Source: Spongospora subterranea f. sp. subterranea (lineage: Eukaryota; Endomyxa: Phytomyxea; Phytomyxea; Plasmodiophorida). From it: a stretch of DNA of 64,000 bases. Below the pieces are notes generated by a model. The model was not told the origin of the DNA. It saw only the letters and a list, made by a program, of their open reading frames with translations, and ran no database searches. Positions 58,173-64,000 of this stretch are shown in pieces. The position numbers and the translations under genes were made by a program. The stretch spans positions 124,001 through 188,000 of the forward strand of contig JAUGWO010000024.1 of NCBI GenBank assembly GCA_049724395.1, in the 5' to 3' direction. Position 1 is the stretch's first letter. The number at the start of each line of letters is the position of its first letter.

Positions 58173-60108
58173 TTAAACATAATACAACAACGACGCTTTC
58201 TTCTTGGCTTTCACCTGGTTAATTCCTTCCATAAAGTCTTCGTGCCCTAGTTCGACAGCACCGCGTCGCAATGCCAACATACCGGCTTCAACACAAACCG
58301 CTTTTAGCTGAGCACCATTGAAATCATCGGCGCAACTGACGACGGAAAAAGTGAGAAGAAAACACCACGTACAAAAATCTGTTACCGAGCTAATTCGGCG
58401 AAATTGACATCGTCCTTGCTGTAGTTCATTTTCCGGCAATGGATTGCCAAAATTCGCTTCCGTCCCTGTTCGTTAGGTAAGGGGAATTCAATTTTACGGT
58501 CCAACCTGCCGGAACGTAGCAAAGCTGGATCCAAGATATCGGGGCGATTTGTACATGCAATAACCTAAATTCGCCGATCAGGGCGACGCTCAGTGCAGCG
58601 AATCTTCATACCTTGATTCTGGAATCACTGCTGAATCCATCCAGCTGGTTGAGCAACTCCAACATAGTGCGCTGCACTTCACGGTCGCCAGACTTATCGC
58701 TATCAAACCTGTGTATAACAAAAAGCGTCAGCGGGAAAACAAAGTGCTGGCAAGAACGAAAAATCAAAAATGAACGCAACATCAGCACTGTTCGAACCGG
58801 ACCGTTTTGTCCCAATGGCATCGATTTCATCAATAAAAATGATGGCGGGACTTTTTTCCTTCGCAAGCTCAAATGCATCCCGGACAAGTTTGGCACCGTC
58901 CCCGATGAACATCTGGACTAATTGTGGTGCAGCAATCTTCAAAAAGCATGCATTGGTCTGTGCCGCACAAGCACCTGTTTTTCAAATTGATGCTGGCGAA
59001 AAATACCGACTGATTTGAAAGAATCAACTTACGAGCAATCATTGTTTTACCTGTCCCTGGTGGACCATACAGCAAAACTCCTTTGGGCGGCTGGATACCA
59101 ACAGCTAAAAACCGTTCCATGTGGGTCATAGGAAGGACGATCGCCTCAATCAATTCCTAAAGTTCAAAGCTCAAATTAACGAAAACGAATAAAACGTATG
59201 TAAAATGTTGACCCGGCAATTGAAACAGTTACGAAAAGGGCAAAAAAGCTGCCATGTTTCTCGGTACTAACCTCGATTTGCTTGTCAAGACCTCCGATAT
59301 CGGTGTAATTTTCGGTAGGCTTCTCATCAACTTCCATGGCCTTGACACGAGAATCAAACTCTGTCGGAAGCTTGTCCAAAACCAGGTAAGAATCTTTATT
59401 GACACCGACTAAATCACCGGGTTTTAGCTCAGCTGGATCTACCAATCCCACAACGGGAAGGAACACTATATTGAAAGCGGCCGAGTTAGATCGTTTGTTC
59501 ACAGGTATGGAAAGATCCGAAAACGTGGGAAAATTGACAAAATCACCTGTCTGTCGTGTACTGGTTTTAACCACAACGCATTTGCCTTTTCGGGTCGCGT
59601 TGAGATCAACAGCCGCACCGTCCTCTTCGGTGTCCTCATCCAATTCTAAAACTTCAACAATATTCGCTACCAGGTACGGAAGCTGCTTATTCAACTTGAT
59701 TTTCTCGTAGTTATCTATAATCTCAAAACGTTAGATTTTTAAAGGTGGAAAAAAGGCAAGAGCATGAGATGGAAGCTTATATGAAAAATTTAGGATATTA
59801 TCCTAAAACGCTGATACGTCGAAGGGGGAGAATTGAAACAACAAATAAATTACACAACCAGAAAGTACATATTAAACCCCTTAAACACCTTTGATTTTGG
59901 CGTGCATGGTTTTTTGTTCATGTGTAAGGCGAGTTGCCTCTGAGGTCATCACCCGAACGTTCGTATCCAGCATACGAGTTAGGCCTTCTAACTGCTCTGT
60001 AGTCTTAGAGGCGATTTCCCGATCAATATCATCGTTGGCGGCATCGTCCTCTCCCCAGATGGCGCGATCCGTCAATGGCGCGGCATCAGTCATCACAACA
60101 TCGGCCAT
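58173..60108 (-). CDS. PSMC3: 26S proteasome regulatory ATPase subunit Rpt5
   Basis: Multi-exon AAA ATPase. The N-terminus (ATG at 60108, [12 protein letters not shown]) has a coiled coil ([20 protein letters not shown]), then [51 protein letters not shown] and DIGGLDKQI. The ATPase domain has Walker A GPPGTGKT, Walker [15 protein letters not shown] and the [18 protein letters not shown] stretch. The end is [20 protein letters not shown] and a C-terminal YYV, a hydrophobic-Tyr-X type tail that docks Rpt subunits into the 20S ring. The order and wording match human PSMC3. The protein unfolds and feeds ubiquitinated substrates into the proteasome. Introns are about 50-80 nt. The gene looks complete, about 420 residues, stop at 58173. 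Confidence 0.95.
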
Positions 60109-60287
60109 CGCTGCTTTTGAAAGCCTGGCGATTCCTAGAGCGAATCCAGTTCCTGATTGTGATTGATTTCAGCACACAGCCGATCTCCACACAATTAAAC
60201 TTGTTAAACTGCCGCGCCTATTAGAGATTAACTGCGACAAGTCAAGCGGGTTGCACCATATGTTGCGCAGCCCCTCAAGTCCCACTG

Positions 60288-60570
60288 TGTACCAGGGTAC
60301 TGTACCTATCGGAACCGGTCATTCACGGTCGGGAACTGGCCCGTACCTGTAGGTTTTCAGAAGCTGTATGGATGGGATGTCGTGGGCTCCCGCCACTGGG
60401 ACGGCTGTCCATTTCGAGTCTTTGACGTTGCGTTGTGAAGGCGTGTGGTCACAAGCAACGCCAAAGACTCGAAATGGACAGCCGTCCCAATGGCCTATCG
60501 CTACAAGTGTCAAGTGCAGCAACGCGACAGGTACATGGTCAACGGGAAATGATGAATTTGTACAGTACCA
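60288..60570. repeat. Fold-back element with a 40-bp near-perfect hairpin
   Basis: The centre is an inverted repeat: TGGGACGGCTGTCCATTTCG at 60398 extends for about 42 bp to TTGTGA, and its complement occupies 60451-60492, with a loop of about 13 nt. The outer ends also mirror each other (GGTACTGTAC at 60296 and GTACAGTACC at 60559). This looks like a small nonautonomous fold-back or MITE element. It sits about 180 bp upstream of the PSMC3 start. Confidence 0.75.
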
Positions 60571-60619
60571 CGATATCGCATATCAATGATATTATGTTTT
60601 CAAAGCTGATGAGGTTTTC

Positions 60620-62220
60620 CTGATCTTGACCCTGGAATTTGAGACCTGTTTGGCGATAGGGACTCTGAATAAAGCGGCAATCGATGATTACGATTTATAA
60701 ACTGAATAAGGTGCCGCTGTTTGTTCAACGAGGAATGGGTCTTCCGACAATTATTACGCTCGTGGCGAATAGATGACGAAAACGATAACACAATTCAGTA
60801 GCAGCGATGTGACGATCAATAAGGAGAAAAAATCGGTTGGAAATTGCCCAACTTGCCCAGCAGCATTGAACATGGATTGGGAAGTGATTGATTGACAATG
60901 CAGCGGACACTTTATTGCCTAGCCAATTTGACACGTTCACGAGGTAACTACGATTGTTAGGACTCTTCTCCCTGATGAACCATCCTGATTGTAGTGGTTT
61001 TTTGAAAATCCTTTGATCCAAATTTCGCCAATTTCCTGATCAGGTTGGCCTACGGTTACGCTGTAGACGTTAGATTTTTAAAGCCGGCGATTATTCTGTC
61101 AATCAAGATGTTTTGCAAAGCTACCTATGTGCCATGAGAAGCAAAGTTAGCACTCGAGCACCGATGCAGGCAGACATCCTCCGCATTCAAGCCAAGAACG
61201 CTACAAGTGGAATGGCTTTCATGATTCGCTCACTCTATTGTATGCATGGGATTGAGCCTACTGTAAACAGCATGGGCAGAACAAAGAATCAAATAAGGAA
61301 GGGCAGTTATTTTTCGCCGAAGGCCATGAAATCATCGGAATGCAACGATATTAATGTTCTGCACGCACAGACCTGCTCGTCGATTCAGCTCATTCTTGGT
61401 GGAGTTTGATGAAATCATGGTTTGCCCTTCTTCTCTTGCAAATTTGAGACTCTTGCAATTTAGTGAGCCATTTCTTTGCGAGATGTGGAGTTCTGAAACT
61501 TTGCAAAGAACAATAGCCCTGATTAGGTATTTGATTTATTACCGATTTCATCGCTGTCAGTAATGAAAATGTTGGATTTTGTTCGCCAGTGTTTTAGCAT
61601 GAACTTGTAGTCCAGCGCCTTACCAGTTATCATGTCGAAAAGCATGATTTCGACACTGCTGTTTGGCGGTATTTCGTTTCTTATCTGGGCTGATGTCGTG
61701 TGTTCTCGACAACCTTGATCATAGTAGCAAATTAGCGATATCGGTCTCAGAGGAGAACAAGATGAAGAGAAATATTCAACGTGGCACAATAAGCATCACC
61801 TCGAGGGGATGATCATAGCTCACCGGTGGACAGGACGAATGGTTTTCTACGGGTGAAACGACGTCTATTCCTGGCGATTTTCCGACTGTCCATACTTTCG
61901 CTATGCAACTGGTCACACTGTCACAGTGGACGTTCATGTGGGGCCGCCTGACCCAACTACGGTATTATTCAGATGCGTACAGACTGTGTACCGTCGCCGG
62001 ACATGAATCAGTCGCGAAGTGGCTAAAACGGTGTCGCCCTCGAAACATCGTTTGGTCCTCGCGGGCAGAAGATGCTAATAATTCCAGCTAAAAATCCGAT
62101 GGGTAGGATTGTTGAGACAGCAATGACGTTTTGATAGATTTGTCTGAGCAGGGCGACGTAAAATCGAGATCGCTGAATTGCCCGCCGGCAAACAAAGGAC
62201 GGCAACGTTCAGAAAAAGAA
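60620..62220 (-). CDS. Unrecognised multi-exon membrane protein
   Basis: Minus-strand stretches in order look coding. 62205-62023 has RRAIQRSRFYVALLRQIYQN, followed by a hydrophobic span VIAVSTILPIGFLAGIISIF. About 61950-61800 has HMNVHCDSVTSCIAKVWTV and SYDHPLEVMLIVPR. 61789-61523 has SAQIRNEIPPNSSVEIMLFD and TKSNIFITDSDEIGNK. About 61490-61340 has RNGSLNCKSLKFAREEG. About 61020-60730 has YLVNVSNWLGNKVSAAL. An N-terminal membrane span followed by a beta-rich region with Asn-x-Ser/Thr sites suggests a surface or lumenal protein. I do not recognise the family, and the joins are tentative. It lies between the tectonic-like gene and PSMC3, all on the minus strand. Confidence 0.4.
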
Positions 62221-62365
62221 AAGCTGGGCGTACGTTAACGGTTATAACAAATTGATTGCATGTAGAAAACCTGATATATAGTTGTAAAAAAAGCTGTCGA
62301 GCTGGCGACGCTTACTGACTGTGATATCGGTACACGCCACCATTTCACATCTTCCTTCTCAATTT

Positions 62366-62680
62366 ATGCTTCGTGTAGCGATGATCATTATGCGAAAAAA
62401 CCAAGTCGTTCAGTTCTCGACTAAGAATATTTCTGACATTTGGGAGGAATTCCATTCTGCAAATTCCCGCAAAATCGACGATCTGACAGATCTGCCGGAT
62501 TTGGACATCGCAGATATCTGGCAGAACGCTGCGCAACCGTTTGGGGCAACAACAGCCTACGACATAAATCCAATTTACGAGAACGGTTCAACAACTCAAG
62601 CGCTGCCGTTGCTTGCACGAGGACATATTGTTTATCCTGCGATCATCACAAATTACGATCTTGGATCACCGGATTTTTGA
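62366..62680 (+). CDS. Small hypothetical protein
   Basis: A single open frame of 104 codons from the ATG at 62366 (MLRVAMIIMRKNQVVQ) to TGA at 62680. It is acidic in the middle (DDLTDLPDLDIADIWQ) with even codon usage. No family is recognised. It ends about 65 bp before the stop of the tectonic-like gene on the opposite strand, a convergent arrangement. It could also be the last exon of a longer plus-strand gene. Confidence 0.35.
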   Translation: MLRVAMIIMRKNQVVQFSTKNISDIWEEFHSANSRKIDDLTDLPDLDIADIWQNAAQPFGATTAYDINPIYENGSTTQALPLLARGHIVYPAIITNYDLGSPDF

Positions 62681-62746
62681 TTTTGAAAAACATAGCGTTC
62701 TTTTATACATATACAGTAAATAAAATGACATGGATGACAATACATT

Positions 62747-64000
62747 CTACACAGATAGAGGATAAAGGACGTCATCCGGTAAATAGGGAACCATTGGAGG
62801 AGCAGGTGGGGTGACAGATGTCAATCCCCCTTCCGGCAAGCTGATGAACGTAACGGACACCTTGATCAGGAATGATTGCCTCTCGGAGTCAGTAACTGTC
62901 CTCATCTGCCATCTAAATTGCCGCGCTGAGTTGGAGACACAATATTCACGATAAACATGGCGCTGACGTTGTTGTCCCGTATTTGACCCTGGCAGCCACA
63001 ATCGTCGATTGTGGATTAGATACACTTCCTAGAAAACCAGTAAGCACCTCGATCTGCAGCGAATCGACGACTCCGATACATGAGTTTCGGATTGATGACC
63101 AGATCTGCAAATCTGTTTCAGAAACAGTTGTGAATGCTCACAATGGCAATACAAAAGAGGACGGCGGATCGTCTTTTGTCACAAACACCCATTCCGACGG
63201 ATTGTTATACGAAGAATTTCCCCATTGCCCAAGATAAAGCGGATCCAGCACATTCAGGTAATCGGAGATTTTTCCGGCCCGACACATAGTTTCGAGTTCA
63301 GTCGCAGAAAGATGGATCAAACAGCTGGACAATAAAGATTCTCCGAAGCCAACAACAATCCGATCCGACTCCAACAGCGAACAAGATGAAGTCGAACTCG
63401 CTAAGATGTTAGTCAGCTTCGAGCTCAGAGCATGGATAGCGTTGTACCATGAAGTGTCAATCCATTAACTTGCTGCTCAATGAACTCCCTTCCGTTTAGT
63501 ATCACTTTTTGACCGGCAAGAAGTGGATATCCAGGTAGATATCCAGGATTGCCCGACTTCGGCCTGCTATCATCTATTTGGACCCAATCCTGATGTTGTG
63601 AATTAGTGTGAAGTTTGTTCTGAGCTGGTGCAGAATTTGATCCTAACCCTGATGAAAGTGGTAGAAAAAGTTTGCTCAACTTTTGCTGAAGCAGAAGGAG
63701 AGCATTTTCCGCTAGCAGTAACATTCGAGACTTTTAGTGATGCTCTTACAAACGATATTTGTCCAGATTTACTGTAGCCGATGTTATAGGAGACCTTAAA
63801 AGAATATAAAAGATGTTTGAATAAGCACTTGTTTGAAAACCTACTCCAACGATAGCGTTAGTGCAAACACAAGATGCATTCACATAAACTGGAACGGGGA
63901 CATTTGCAACCGGTGTTCTGACTTTGGTAACGGGGTCTTCATAAAATATAGACGTTACGTTGACGGAGAGATAGCCTGATGGAACTTCAGGCGAAGCGGT
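62747..64000 (-). CDS. Tectonic-like ciliary transition-zone protein (5' end outside window)
   Basis: Minus-strand exons enter from the right edge. About 64000-63845 has SGYLSVNVTSIFYEDPVTKV and a cysteine pair ending CVCTNAIVGV. 63724-63425 has SGNPGYLPGYPLLAG, resembling the GNPGYVVGxPLxAG block of tectonics. 63374-63138 has LGQWGNSSYNNPSEW. The last exon (63025-62747) has QSFLIKVSVTFISLPEGG near the C-terminus. The order fits the DUF1619/tectonic family. Tectonics are secreted or membrane proteins of the ciliary transition zone, where they act with the MKS complex. Signal peptide and N-terminus are missing because of the window edge. The assignment rests on short motifs, so it is moderate. 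It adds a third cilium gene to this end of the window. Confidence 0.5.

Noticed and set aside
61113-61409. Plus-strand 98-codon frame
   Set aside because: Lies over minus-strand exons with better protein character and has no motif.

Overview
The window is nuclear DNA from a eukaryote. Most genes are split by short introns (mainly 44-63 nt, GT-AG), and some introns carry a clear TACTAAT-type branch site. It is probably a flagellated organism, because three genes belong to motile or sensory cilia: an RSPH14-like radial spoke protein, vasohibin (tubulin detyrosinase) and a tectonic-like transition-zone protein. Predicted secreted ankyrin proteins, a perforin-like (MACPF) protein and fossils of a Crinkler-type NTPase suggest a zoosporic parasite or predator. 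Phytomyxid-like Rhizaria, chytrid-like fungi and oomycetes are all possible, and the sequence alone does not decide between them.

Layout. 0-3.3 kb: two tandem copies of an unrecognised gene, the first cut by the window edge. 5.5-7.9 kb: MACPF gene. 8.1-13.1 kb: RRP12 (ribosome export/assembly) and TVP23 (Golgi membrane), both on the minus strand. 15-17.3 kb: a predicted secreted cysteine-rich protein with repeated exons. 17.5-20.9 kb: Ty3/gypsy fossils. 21.6-23.3 kb: sphingosine kinase with an ankyrin-like N-terminus. 23.6-30.6 kb: dense debris of hAT, Penelope-like, LINE, Ty3/gypsy and Ty1/copia elements, Crinkler-type NTPase pieces and a 34-bp minisatellite. 30.8-47.8 kb: an accessory region with three predicted secreted ankyrin-type genes, an unrecognised minus-strand gene, a 4.07-kb Mutator-like transposon, a pogo remnant and a Cys-rich gene. 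48.3-50 kb: a Ty3/gypsy end in tail-to-tail inverted arrangement. 50.6-64 kb: conserved core genes RSPH14-like, vasohibin, PIG-T and PSMC3/Rpt5, an unrecognised gene and a tectonic-like gene.

How the genes fit together. The core genes cover ribosome biogenesis, Golgi trafficking, GPI anchoring, protein degradation and cilia. They lie at the flanks and in isolated islands. Between them are transposon-rich tracts holding fast-evolving, predicted secreted families that grow by tandem exon duplication. The clearest case is the ankyrin gene at 40.6-43.2 kb. All 12 of its introns can be placed in phase 2, its ankyrin exons are each exactly 198 nt, and a two-module block of about 860 bp has been duplicated in tandem.
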